From assembly GCA_032358165.1 (NCBI GenBank), contig JAALGY010000012.1, positions 2,976,001 to 3,040,000 on the forward strand: 64,000 nucleotides of DNA. The letters run 5' to 3'. Every line of letters starts with the position of its first letter. Position 1 is the first letter of the stretch. The notes beneath the pieces were generated by a model. It saw only the letters and a program-made list of their open reading frames with translations. It had not been told where the DNA came from and made no database searches. This stretch comes from Diplosphaera chodatii (taxonomy: Eukaryota > Chlorophyta > Trebouxiophyceae > Prasiolales > Stichococcaceae). The position numbers were made by a program, and so were the translations under genes. Shown piece by piece: positions 36,730-47,051 of this stretch.

Positions 36730-37145
36730 TTCTTTGCAGTCTGCGGATCACTCAAAGAGGCGATCAGCACAAACGTCCGTCAATGATGTTGTCAGACACT
36801 ACGCAGAGGATCAAGTGTTGGCATGCACAAAGCAAAACATCACCATTTGCAGACTTGTCACCGCGAAACGAATCAGCGACGCGATGCTGAAGCGCTAAAG
36901 CCTGCATTGAGTGCACGGCTTAGAACCTCCGTAGCTCAGGCGTAATCTACGGCTGCGGCGGTCGCGAGGTCGCAGGGTTTAGCTGGAGCAGCTTTGGCAT
37001 GCAGCCCGAGATGCTCAGCACAACTTGCCTTTGCATACAGCAGCACACAGTCTCTGCTGTCAGCGAAAGCTCAGCAATCTGCACCTCCCGATCAGCGAGG
37101 AAATCATAGCACAGCGTGCAACGCTCGCCCTGCTGTCAAGCAAGC
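36730..37145. promoter_or_regulatory. Divergent region between starch synthase and HVA22-like gene
   Basis: About 415 bases between the two starts, so it should hold both promoters. A stretch at 36925-36985 has a TAGCTCAGG motif reminiscent of a tRNA D-arm, but no tRNA cloverleaf can be formed. No TATA box was recognised. Confidence 0.45.
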
Positions 37146-39136
37146 AATGATGGGACCTCTCACATCGCTCATCTACGCAGCGACGTGAGTGTTGAACCTC
37201 CGCTGTATATCAACGCCTATCACACTCGATACTGTCCGTGACGCATGCACAGGACATCGTCGGTGTGCCTGCGGCGTCTGAGCTCAAAGCTGATGAGATC
37301 AGTCGCCTCAATAGCTTGTTTCTTTCCTGGAGACTCAAAGGTGGCCAATGAGGGGCACAGTCTAGACTTGCATAGCTTCCGGCCATGCATGCAGCGTTTC
37401 ATGCACCCGGCAGCTGGCAGCAGCAGCTTCGTGCCTGCTGACCCTAGTACTTTCGCTTGTCGCTTTGCCTGCGCCGTTTGCCGTTGCAAGCGCATGCCCA
37501 CCGTCTGTAACCGGTTAGTTGTTGCTTCTGCGACCGGTTGATGCAACGTACCGAAGCCCGCTCTATCGCTATGCACTGTTCCGGTCAGCCCGGTCGCTCT
37601 CTGGCAGCTTCCCACAAGCGGCCAGATCGGCTTGCGCGTAAGATGGTGTGCTAACGCACCCAGTGCAACATGCATGCTGATGAGGAACCATGTTTGCATT
37701 GCAGGTACACGCTGGGCCTGGCATACCCGGCGTATGTGACGGTCAACGCCATCGAGTCGCCGGGCACACAGGACGACACACAGGCAGGGCGTTGATCTGA
37801 CGCTCGGCAGCTGTGCTGTGATTTTCCGATAACTAGTAGCTATCAGCAATGTTGATCGGGCGAAAGGGTGGCCGGCGGTACGGGCTCCTGCCATGCCAAG
37901 GGTGCACACAATGGGACCTATTTTGGGCAGTGCCCTTCGGCACCAATGGCGTGTGCAGCGCATGCTGCATAGCATGGGGCATGCACGGTGCTAGGTTGAG
38001 TCTCGCGTCGTGCATATCTGCAGCCGTGCACCGCGAGTTTGCTGTGTCCATGTGCTGCAGACCATGACACACAGGCAGTTGCTGGCCTGTGGTGCAATTC
38101 ATTGACCTCTTATGCAACCTCTTCTTTCCTGCAGTGGCTGATCTACTGGCTCATCTTCTCCCTCGTCCAGCTGGTGGAGGCCGTGCTGTGGCCGGTTCTG
38201 AAGTGGTGCGTCCATTGCATGAAGCCTGGCTGGGTAGACTCCCTCGCTGTCATGTCCAGGGTTCACGCTACTTCGGGAAGAAGACGTGTGACAGCCAGTG
38301 GCGCACAACCCAAGGAACGTTGTCCTGGTTGTGCGCAGGCTCGGAGGCCTCTACTACCTGCTTAAGGCGGCCGCATTGGCGTGGCTGGTGCTGCCCCAGA
38401 CAAAGGTGAGGGGCTGCCGTGTCATTGGCGTTCAACAGTTCTCCGATCAAGCTCGGCGCACACACCCAGTCGCACCATGAGTCAATGCACACCGACGTGA
38501 CCTTGCTCAGCATCTGCAGCCTGTCCCGCACTCGGGGAAAGTGTAGCAGGAATGTATGACGGAGCCAGCGATGCTGTGCATCCCCACACGTTGACGAGTG
38601 AGCTGTGGCTGCCTGTGCAGGGCGCGACGTGGGTGTACGAGCAGATCGTGAGCCCCACCCTGAAGCAGGTGGGCCAGGAGGCGCGCAAGGTGCCCGCGGT
38701 GCAGAAGGCGCTGGAGAAGCTGGACGCCTTCACGGTGCGCGCCAGCTCAGGGTTTAGGGTCTGTGCAACCTTCTGGACTAGCTGGAAGGTCTTGAGTAGC
38801 TGGAGAACTCAAGATGCACCTAGCATGCCATACTGTGCATCGCATTAGGGCGTGTGGCGCAGTGTTATCTGCAGGCTTTTGTCTTCCAGCTGACGTTTGG
38901 GTTGGGGTGTTGATAATCCTCATAAGAAACTAGCCAACATGCTGCAGGCTGGCAAGCCGGTGGTCAAGGGCAACACCGCTGGCGCCAAGATGAACAACAT
39001 GGGCAACCAGATGGGCAACAAGATGAACCAGATGGGCAACCAGATGCGCGGCGAGATGGGCGGCAACCAGATGGGCGGCGGCCAGATGGGCGGCCAGATG
39101 GGCGGCAACATGGGCAACACCGGCAAGCTCGAGTGA
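37146..39136 (+). CDS. HVA22/REEP (TB2/DP1) ER-shaping membrane protein with Met/Gly/Asn-rich tail
   Basis: The TB2/DP1/HVA22 family inserts hairpins into ER membrane and helps curve tubules. Six exons close in phase to 185 residues: 37146-37183, 37705-37783, 38135-38205, 38339-38405, 38621-38734 and 38948-39136. Family motifs are YTLGLAYPAYVTVNAIES, DDTQ / WLIYWLIFSLVQLVEAVL, and LYYLLKAAALAWLVLPQT. An amphipathic segment follows (WVYEQIVSPTLKQVGQ). The tail is unusual: from about residue 137 it is built only of Met, Gly, Asn, Gln and a few charged residues (MGNQMGNKMNQMGNQM, then MGGNQMGGGQMGG). Intron 2 must begin with GC rather than GT (37784) to keep the conserved DDTQ-W join. The MM start gives a choice of two adjacent ATGs. 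Confidence 0.9.
38744..38760 (+). repeat. Telomere-like tract after an HVA22-like gene donor
   Basis: CTCAGGGTTTAGGGT begins about ten bases after the donor GTGCGC of exon 5, in sense orientation. No exon-edge duplicate was found beside it. Confidence 0.7.
39003..39118 (+). repeat. ATGGGC-rich coding repeat in the HVA22-like tail
   Basis: Imperfect repeats of ATGGGCAACCAG/AAG and ATGGGCGGC encode the Met/Gly/Asn/Gln tail. They probably arose by slippage of a 6-12-base unit. Confidence 0.85.
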
Positions 39137-39741
39137 GCGCGCTGCAGAGTGTAGCATTCCAGCTGGAAGCTGCAGGCGGCACATTGCTGCCTCTGAGGAG
39201 CCTGCGTCGGCGGCTGGCAGGGCAGCTGCTGCACGGATGTGTGCGGCGTAACAGGGTGCATAGCCAGGTGGCGCATTGGTGCCAGGGGTGGCGCTCTGCT
39301 TCTCCGCCCGCGCCGCCACGGTGCTGTGTTTTCGCACTCGGCCTCAATTGGCAGGTCAGGTTAGGGACCCACGGGTTTTGTTCACCTCGGCAGATTCCTG
39401 TGTACCGTAGGTTTGAGGTTTTGGCATTGTGTGGCGGCAGATTCCGCTGCCCGCTTTGCTGCATGACATGCATGACCCAACCCCCGAAGTTTGTAAGTCT
39501 TCCATGACTGGACAGAATTACAGTGCTGTACCCCATTCTCTACTCCTAATGAACGTGTCATCAGGAACACATCAAAACTGTCGAATTCACTACTCACCAC
39601 GATACCATACTAGAACGATGTGAAGACGCAGCAGCAAGGAGGAAACAATGCCATGGTATGATGTGTCAACAAAGGTCCCCCTATCATGCCGAACCAGTGA
39701 ACGAACTGTGTCTGGTCTCCGGTACCCAACATTGTTGGGCA
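39137..39741. other. Convergent spacer
   Basis: Between the 3' ends of the HVA22-like gene and the secreted protein gene. Short ORFs only, no family resemblance; presumed 3' UTRs. Confidence 0.5.
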
Positions 39742-40905
39742 TCACGCAGTCCCAGCAGCGACAACCTGGATCAGGGCATTGACGCCCACGGATGCGGTCT
39801 TGACCTGCAGCACGTCCGACTGCCCCGCTGCGGACACGTTGGAGGTGTTCGGCCCGGCACGCCGCTGAGAAAAGCGGATCGTGGCCCGCGCCCCCGCCGC
39901 TGGCAGCACCATCTGCACGCTGTAGGTGTCCGACACCAGCCCAGCAAAGCGGTACGCCCCGGTGCCGTCGGTCTGCGTGCAGCCCAGGTAGGTGCGCCGG
40001 GCGCCGACGATGCGGAACAGGTTCACCACGATGCCCTCGAAGCCCTCGTCGATGCCAATCGTCACCGCGTTGTTGGCGTCGCTGTCCAGCCACACCCGGC
40101 CCGCGACCGCACCCTTCGAAGTAGCGACTGGCACTGCGGCGCATGCCTGGCAGCCCGCCGTGCCCGGGGACACCGGCCCCGCCCCCCGCGTCCACACCGC
40201 GAGGGTCGCCTTCTCGGTGCCCTGGAACTGCAGCGCAGCGGCGCAGCACGCCTGGCTCGCCGGCAGCACCTTCGCCGCCACACCCGACAGCTGCCCGATC
40301 CTGCGGAAGGGCGTGTTGGGCGGGTACTGCAGGCACACGGTGGCCGGGCCGTTGCCCTTCCGCATCAGCAGCCCCGTCTCGCCGCGCGGCCCCCTCCCCG
40401 CCGACACCGCCACCACCACGCCCAGCGTCTGCACGCAGGCTGGGCCGCCGACGCGGGCCTGGCCAGAGCCGCCCACCGGCCGAACCGTGGTGCCCGCCCC
40501 GATCTTGGGCTTGAGCGTCATGTCGGGCGCCGCATGATATATTCCCGCAATGCCAGTGGTGGAGCGGCAGGCGCGTGTGACGCAGCCGGTGCACGGGTTG
40601 GCGGCGGTGACGGCGTAGCACAGCCGCCCGGTGGCCAGGTTGTAGTCAGCCCTGCTCACGCTGAAGGGCGTGCGCTGGTACCCGAAGTTGGGGCACGCGT
40701 AGCGGACCGAGCATGCCCGCGTCGCCGCAAGCCTCGCTGTTGCTGTGGTCACGCCGGGCAGGAACTGCGCGCTTGCCCGCTGCACCGATAGCGCCAGCAC
40801 GACCAGGGCTAGCAACGGCACAGCTGAGGTGGCTTTGTGGCTCTGCTGCTGCCTGCGCACTTGCTCCCCTCTACGTTTGCTGTCGGCAGCTCGCTGCTGC
40901 GGCAT
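39742..40905 (-). CDS. Secreted pherophorin-like protein with SdrD B-like domain, intronless
   Basis: A single exon of 387 codons. The start is the ATG of MPQQRAADSKRRGEQ; the longer frame begins at TTG. A basic leader is followed by a hydrophobic core (AVPLLALVVLALSV) and a likely signal cleavage at RASA-Q, so the protein is probably secreted or wall-bound. Residues about 55-115 hold Cys-spaced sequence (RACSVRYACPNFGYQRTPF, LCYAVTAANPCTGCVTRAC) that resembles the pherophorin/DUF3707 domain of volvocine wall proteins. The second half has Cys pairs (ASQACCAAALQFQ). Near the C-terminus is an SdrD B-like beta-sandwich (VAGRVWLDSDANNAVT, DEGFEGIVVNLFRI, TQTDGTGAYRFAGL, DTYSVQMVLP). That domain is common in bacterial surface proteins and also known in algae. 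Lack of introns is odd in this gene set and hints at retroposition or transfer. Confidence 0.75.
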   Translation of the reverse strand: MPQQRAADSKRRGEQVRRQQQSHKATSAVPLLALVVLALSVQRASAQFLPGVTTATARLAATRACSVRYACPNFGYQRTPFSVSRADYNLATGRLCYAVTAANPCTGCVTRACRSTTGIAGIYHAAPDMTLKPKIGAGTTVRPVGGSGQARVGGPACVQTLGVVVAVSAGRGPRGETGLLMRKGNGPATVCLQYPPNTPFRRIGQLSGVAAKVLPASQACCAAALQFQGTEKATLAVWTRGAGPVSPGTAGCQACAAVPVATSKGAVAGRVWLDSDANNAVTIGIDEGFEGIVVNLFRIVGARRTYLGCTQTDGTGAYRFAGLVSDTYSVQMVLPAAGARATIRFSQRRAGPNTSNVSAAGQSDVLQVKTASVGVNALIQVVAAGTA

Positions 40906-41664
40906 GACGGCCGCACCGTTTGCCGCTGGTTGGGATTCAGTGATCAAGGCTTATCAGCTGCTAGCTACGGTCGCGTTGCTCAACAGCCGCTGTCGCCAGC
41001 GCAGTGCGCGGGGCAAAATGGACGTAGCCACAGAGGGGCTCGGATTCCGCTGTCTGCTGCGCTGCACAGCGCCACCGGGCAGCAAGGACACTCTACGACG
41101 GAGTGTCAAATACCCTCAAACCGCGGCTGGCTGCAGCAAGGCTTTGACTTCTGCAAGTGAGAAGAACCCAAGATTACACAACAAGCGCGTGCCAACAGGC
41201 AGACAGTGGCTGTGGCAACGGTGGCGCAGACTCGTGACTTGCGCGCAAGAGCTTGTGTGTGATCTGCAAGCACACCGCGCCAGCAAGGCAGTCCAAAGGC
41301 TGAGGCTGGTGAAGGGCTTGTGGCGTCGCGACGCACTTGCTAGGCTGACTGGATGTACGGTACAGTACACTTGTCCGAAACCCTGCAGATACTTTTGCGC
41401 CACGTTGCTTGCCTTCTCACTGCTTTCATTCCTGTGTGCAGCTGCAAAGCGATTTATGATAGCTTACCAAAACCTGACCTGCATCAACCTGATCAGGTGA
41501 CGCTCTTCCAAGGATGGAATTGGCCATATTGTAAATTGCCATCCAGCAATTTGGATGCACGGCGTGGTGCACACGTTCAGCCGAAAGGATCGTTGATCTG
41601 CCTCGTGAGCATCTGCTGCCAGGTGCTCTAACCTCATACGTTGCCAGGTGGCCGGGGCTGCAGC
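40906..41664. promoter_or_regulatory. Divergent region between wall protein and J-protein
   Basis: About 760 bases between the two start codons. A long plus-strand open frame (to 41500) overlaps it but has no family resemblance. No TATA box was recognised. Confidence 0.4.
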
Positions 41665-43116
41665 ATGATGCATTGCCAAGCGGGCACGGCGGCACCCGCA
41701 GCTCTGCCGCAGATGTTCACCAACACGCCATTGCCTTCGCATGCTCACAGCGCCGGCAGACAGAGGAGGGCCTGTGTCGCAACCGCCGCCCGCCGTGACG
41801 AGCAGCTGGGGCGCCAGGTGGTGGACCACTATGCCACCCTACAGGTGGCTCGCGGCGCAGCAGACAGCACGATCAAGGCTGCGTACCGCCGCCTGCAGAA
41901 GAAGTACCACCCCGATAACAGCCAGGGCGACGCCGCCATGTCGGCGGACATCAATGCAGCGTACCGCACGCTGACAGACAGGGGAGAGCGTGCGAGGTAC
42001 GACTCGGAGCTCCGCCGCAACGGCCCGCCCCCCACACCGCCAAGGGATGTGGAGGGTTTAGTGGGGCCGCTGGTGAACTCGGGGGTGCTGCTGGTGGAGG
42101 CGCTGCCGGAGTGCATGGCGGACGCCTGCGATGTGGACGCGCGTGAAGACATGATCCAGTTTGTGCGGCAGTGGGGCGCCACGCTGACCTGGAGCGCGGA
42201 GCTGCCGCTGCCGCTGCCGCTGCAGTTTGACGAGGTGGCCAGCGGCTGCCGGCTGGGCTTTGTGACCGTGCGCGACGGCGCCGTGTGCCTGGTGGGCGAG
42301 CTGCGCTTCACGGTCGTCCCCGCAGACGAGGCGGAGACGTCGGCAGCAGATGCAGAGGACGCCCCGCCCTTCGTGGTGGCGGTGCGGCGGCAGGGCGCCA
42401 CAGGTGCCTTCTCGTCGAGCAACCATCGGATTTAGTCCCTTGCTCCATGAATTACTTCGATGATGCATTGGCTTGTCTACACACCTAGGGACGGCTGTGG
42501 AGCTCAGTGCGCCTTCACTTGCCCAAGGGCTCGCAGACGTGTCCTTGGCGGCCTTTCGCTTATACAACAACCACACGTCTGCATGTGATGGTGGCTTTCA
42601 GGCTGTTCAGTGACGCTTGCAGATGCCGTGGCCGCTGTGGCATGTGCTCAACGGCAGGCGGTGCCTTCCCAAGCGGGCGTCATTTTGTTGGTGCTGTGCC
42701 CGTTGCAGGCACGCTGCCCGGGGAGGACCGCATCATGCGCAGCTTCCGGGCGGTGTGCAGGCGCCACCGCTCCCCGCAGCAGCCCGGCAAGCAGGTGCAG
42801 TGTGCCGCAGAACGGTGGACAGCTGGACACAATTGGCGCCCCAACTTGCAGCATGGCACAGGCACAGAGGAGCCTGGCTGGATCTGCAGGAGGAGGAGGA
42901 AACATGTGTACCTGTGCATCTGTGTCTGGTCGCGACATGGCTCCTCTGACGCTGAGCGCCCCTGCACCTTGCGACCGGCTGCAGGGCTTCCAGCTGGGCG
43001 GGCTGCTGGCGGCGGTGGCGGCGGGCGCGATCGGCGGCATCCCCTTCATGGGCGGCGAGGACAAGCGCACCTACGAGCGGTACCACCTGAAGCGCGGCGC
43101 CAAGACGCGCGCCTGA
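41665..43116 (+). CDS. Membrane-anchored J-domain protein, probably plastid
   Basis: Three exons, 41665-42403, 42709-42794 and 42985-43116, close in phase to 318 residues. The N-terminal 50 residues are Ala/Ser/Arg-rich and poor in acids, ending QRRACVATAARRDE, like a chloroplast transit peptide. The J-domain follows (DHYATLQVARGAADSTIKAA, YRRLQKKYHPDN with the HPD triad, INAAYRTLTDRGERARYD); it stimulates Hsp70 ATPase. The central 200 residues hold an acidic domain I cannot name, with CDVDAREDMIQFVRQWG. The last exon adds a hydrophobic segment (LGGLLAAVAAGAIGGIPF) and a basic tail. This suggests a single membrane anchor, perhaps in thylakoid or envelope. There is no zinc-finger or C-terminal DnaJ substrate domain, so it is a type III J-protein. 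The start is the first ATG; the frame is open upstream. Confidence 0.85.
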
Positions 43117-43829
43117 CGGGAGGCGTGTGATGCAGTGGAGAGATATCCTGAACACATGGCGGTGCCGGTTGGATCACGACATCGAGGCGTGCGATGCTAG
43201 GAACTAGACGCCCGCAGTTGGGGGTGATTGGTACAGCAATGGCATGAGCATTGGTGAGGTTTGAACTCACTTTCGCAGCCGATTGCATTATTTGGCTGCC
43301 CCAGGTGACATCCTAGTATGCCTCCGGTGCAATGGGGGTGGCATGTACAATACTGTGAGCTTGCATTGTGCTGGTGTGGTGCGGCCTGTAATGCAGGCAT
43401 GGTCGTACTGAGCGGCTGCTGTGCGATGCGGTGCATTTGATTGGGTGGGACACTGCATGCATTGTCTGGGACCTTGTCATGTGAACAATGCTCCTGCAAA
43501 TCCGAAACTGCAGTTGGTGTGTGAGGTGCTCTTGATCACGCAGAGTTTGATCAGCTTTGAACACTGGTCATGCCGGTATGCAACCAGCATTCAGCAGTGG
43601 CCCTGTCTAGCCATCTCCCCATCAGCGAGATCTGCTAGATTGCCGATGGAACTGGCCCGTCCGAGAGCACCCTGGAGCACGACATGCCTTTTCAGCAGGG
43701 TCTGTAGAGCACCGAGCTTTCGATCTCGGCTCCTGTAGCACCCTTCCACTCTGAAGTTCCACCGTATGTCAGCGAAGACAGGCGCTGTACCTCAGCTGCA
43801 CGACAAGCAGGTATTCACTTCAAAGCACA
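43117..43829. other. Spacer between J-protein and the 310-aa gene
   Basis: About 710 bases with the J-protein 3' flank and the next gene's promoter. Nothing recognisable was found on either strand. Confidence 0.5.
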
Positions 43830-45941
43830 ATGGCGCAGCCTGCAACAGGCAGAGACATCACGGCTGGGCAGTCGAACAGGGTGGCGCCCAGGCCAGACAC
43901 TAGAGCTGCGACTCAAAACAAGATTGCGCATGAGATTGCCGCTGAGCATGCGCCACTGAGGCCGGGGTCACTCATCAAGCTGCAGCATGTCGAAACGGGG
44001 TACACGCTGCCGCCCGCGTTTCTGGTCGGCTCGCCAGCGCAGGAAGAACAGGGCATGCCCGACGACGAGGGGAGCGCTGACGTGACGTTGAAGGTGTGAG
44101 CGCCTGAGTGCGCTGGTGGCATGCATGCATGTGTTGCGCATGAACATGCCAGAGTTAGCAGGCCGCAGGACCATGGGCATCGGACGGAGATCACTGATGA
44201 GCTCATCTGTACTCAAGACGCATACGCCAGCAAGAACGAGTGCATCGTCCGCAACGACTGCCCGTTGAACGGTAGTATGCGCTTGATCAGTCTACTGAGG
44301 GCACAGCATACCGGTGCTTAGCTGATTTGCGACGCTTGATGCTCGAAAAGCAGGTTCACGGGGCATTGGGGGATGAGGACTCCGACGGCGGCTACCGGCA
44401 GCACCCACGGCGCGACCATTCTGAGAAGGATCTGCCACACGGTACCTGCTTTTCCCTGGCAGACCCACTGAATGTCGTTTTCAACAGCAACATCACATGC
44501 AACAATACGGAGTGACACGAGCTGTCCCGTGGAACTCTGCTATGTGGTCATCACATGTGCATATTGCCACAGGGCCGCCGCCCCCAGGGCACCGATATTT
44601 GCGCGCGCTGCCGGGCGGCGTCGCAGACTGGAACGGCAACGATGCATCGTCATACGCCAAGTGAGCTTGCTTATCAGCTGCTGCTGTGCAGCTATGCAAA
44701 GTAGCACACATGGCAGATGGCAGAGAGACATGTCGTGCCTGTGCTTTGCTGCTGCACCACACTCGAGTACTCGACACACTGGAAACTTGGCACATAGAAC
44801 AGAATATGGGCAGCCAGCGAGCCAGCTGCCCAAGGCACAGGCCACAAGGATAGTATGTTGCGGTGCAGGAGGGCTGCACGGTTTGTGCCATACTACCACA
44901 CCCCGCACCTGGGGCCCCCGGTGCACCCTGTAGCACTGTGTGCGCTGCATGCCTGGCCTTGCATGTATTCCCATTCTTCGACAAGAACTCATGCAGTGCG
45001 TCGCCTATGATCATGGGCTCTCTGCTGCAGGACGCATATGCTGAGAGGTATGCGACCCCGCATGAGCCAATCATAGTTAGGTGAGGTTGACGAATTTCAG
45101 TGGTACTGGGAGGCCCGAATGCTTGATGCATCAAATGTATGCTTGCATGCGAGCTCAAGGGACTGCATGTTGATTTCATGCATGCAGCAACTGGGTCATG
45201 TACGCTCTGCACCGCGCTTGGGGTGCTTGTCACAACCAGCTGTCATGTGCTGCAGCCTGCGCGGGCGGCTGCTGGCCGACGAGGACTACGACAGCCGGGA
45301 GCATCCGACCCTGGTCAAGCAGCAGCACCGCAACATGGCCACCACGCCCGACTTCGGCCGCTACCTGGGCGTCAAGGGTGCGCAGCTGGCGCGCTGATGT
45401 GGCATTACTTGATCTCAACAGCACTCGGCGCACGGCCTGTGAACTTGCAGCAGGCATGGCCACACCCTGGCTGCCTGCGAAGGCTGCTACTGTTGGCTTT
45501 TGCAGCTTGAGGCCCATGCCATAGCTGTCATGCACTAGCACATTTGATCGACCGGCGCAAGATTCCCAGCACCAAGATGCACATGCTACGCCACAGCAGC
45601 TGGCAGCTAATGGCTGGCTCCATGACTGGCTGGCTGCAGGCCCTGACCACATCCTGGTCAGCAACGCTGGCATGGGCCCAGACAGGTGTGGCGCTGCAGT
45701 GAGCTCAGCACTGGCATCACAGGGCTTTGGGCAAGGCAGTCTGGCATAGGCACGCGAGGGTGCGGTGTACTTTTTGAAAGTGTACATTGTGTTCAAGCCT
45801 GGGGTGACTGGTGTTTCATCTTTTCATCTTTGCAGTCGCTTCCGGGTGCTGGAAGTAGACCCCGAGACGCATAAGCCGCAGCACACCGGGCCCGAGGTCG
45901 GCGGGCGGCTGCGGCAGGAGGCCAATAGTGGCGGGTCTTGA
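43830..45941 (+). CDS. Uncharacterised 310-aa protein, eight exons
   Basis: Not recognised. Eight exons are joined: 43830-44093, 44169-44271, 44322-44441, 44573-44660, 44997-45080, 45256-45377, 45640-45685 and 45836-45941. All introns are GT-AG and all phases close to 310 residues, which is strong evidence for a real gene. The protein is hydrophilic, with no signal peptide or membrane helix. Visible segments are RPGSLIKLQHVETGYTLPP (about residues 46-64), ITDELICTQDAYASKNECI, DLRRLMLEKQVHGALGDED, GHRYLRALPGGVADWNG, LQDAYAERYATPHEPIIV, RLLADEDYDSREHPTLVKQ, MATTPDFGRYLGVKGPDHI and SRFRVLEVDPETHKPQHTG. The DAYA motif occurs twice. Short conserved-looking blocks joined by loops resemble microtubule-associated or ciliary inner proteins in style, but I have no specific match. 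The ATG is the first in frame. Confidence 0.7.
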
Positions 45942-45994
45942 GCGGGTGCGGCAGCAGCGGCTGTTAGGAGTTCAGGGTTCACGCTGGCAGCTAG

Positions 45995-46568
45995 TCAGCT
46001 GTAGTGCGCCACTGCTTTGGAGTTTCCACCCTTCCATGACAGTGCTTGATGATCAGGATGTTGCTTGACCACCTGCCAGACCTGGTGCCACTGCTTGCCA
46101 GATCGTATGCAGTGATGTCTTGAGGGCTGATTTGCTGCATTGAAGAAATGATCACGAAATGCTGCGCCGCCCGCGCCACCCGCAAAGGCCACCCTGCAGC
46201 GAGCATCAGGATCCGCGCCACAGCAGGCACTGGGTGGTGCACCTCGGTTGCTCCGTCGCCCCTGTCTGTTGGCGTGGATTATAGGCTCGTGGATGGATAA
46301 CCCGCCAGAAGTTCAGGGTCTCATCCGCTGATGCCGAGGTCGGACCATGCAGCCCCCAAGGCGGCGAGGCCGGAGGATACTGTATGCTGGCCTGCCGTTG
46401 GCGATGTGGAGCATAACGATTGCACAGGTGGTCGCATGTCCACTTCCTGACATACCTCCTCAGTGACACTGCAGTGACCCTGCGCTGGCTCCAGCTGAGC
46501 AGCTGCCCTATCGGCGCACCTGCAAATGTTTCACTCTGCAGGCCGGCCGCCACGCAAGCCTCCGCCAT
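45995..46568 (-). CDS. Small 103-aa protein, two exons
   Basis: Not recognised. Exon 46568-46456 ends at a strong donor GTATGT and joins 46193-45995 in phase 2 to give 103 residues. The sequence opens MAEACVAAGLQSETFAGAPI. After the splice it reads [20 protein letters not shown], followed by a basic, His/Lys/Trp-containing tail (WHQVWQVVKQHPDHQALSW). The ATG at 46568 is preferred over one at 46604 because a TATA box lies only about eight bases before the latter and about 42 bases before the former. A transcript would start between them. The gene diverges from the beta-propeller gene. It could be a small metabolic or mitochondrial protein; no function is assigned. Confidence 0.5.
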
Positions 46569-47051
46569 CAGGGCGCTGCTTCCCCAAATTGGTTCGGAGT
46601 TCATTCTCCTTATATACGCGTCTCAAGACGTTCCTGTTGGGGTAGTGGTACACAATGGCACCACTGCGAAGCTGAGCATACCAATGCAGTCGCGCGCCTG
46701 GCGCAGCGGCAGCAGGCACGGGCAACAGGCTGCCCGCTGCGCAGTGCGCCACAACCTGCTGCGCTCACTGTGATCCGATGTGTCAAGCGCGCTGGAAACT
46801 GCTGCACAAGCATTCGGAATGCACAGCTGGATAGAGGTAGTATGTCTCTGTGTCACCATCCTTTTGTGCTCGTACAAAAGTTGTTGATGAGGTGGCAACT
46901 CTGCAGAGGGGCTTCCGCTCAGCGGACGCGCGGCCTCCTTCTCCTTAGCGAACTGTTAGCTGTAGAACGCTCAGAACTGGCCTGGTACGGCGACGGTACC
47001 AGCCAGTGTTGCCTGCATCCCACATTTACATCCACCTTGCTGCCCGTTCAC
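46569..47051. promoter_or_regulatory. Divergent region between the 103-aa gene and the beta-propeller gene
   Basis: About 480 bases. Contains the TATA box above for the minus-strand gene. No box was recognised for the plus-strand gene. Confidence 0.45.
46610..46617 (-). promoter_or_regulatory. TATA box of the 103-aa gene
   Basis: On the minus strand the sequence reads CGCGTATATAAGGAG. TATATAAG is close to the canonical box and lies about 42 bases before the chosen ATG, which fits a very short 5' UTR. Confidence 0.6.

Noticed and set aside
36925..36985. tRNA-like motif CCGTAGCTCAGG
   Set aside because: No matching acceptor stem, anticodon stem or TTCGA arm at the right spacing; not a tRNA.
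43240..43300. Possible tRNA or snoRNA in the spacer before the 310-aa gene
   Set aside because: No cloverleaf or C/D-H/ACA box pair could be found.
45640..45685. HILVSNAGMGP as a short-chain dehydrogenase motif (NNAG-like)
   Set aside because: The segment is only part of one exon of the 310-aa gene. No Rossmann TGxxxGxG or YxxxK motif occurs in the joined protein.
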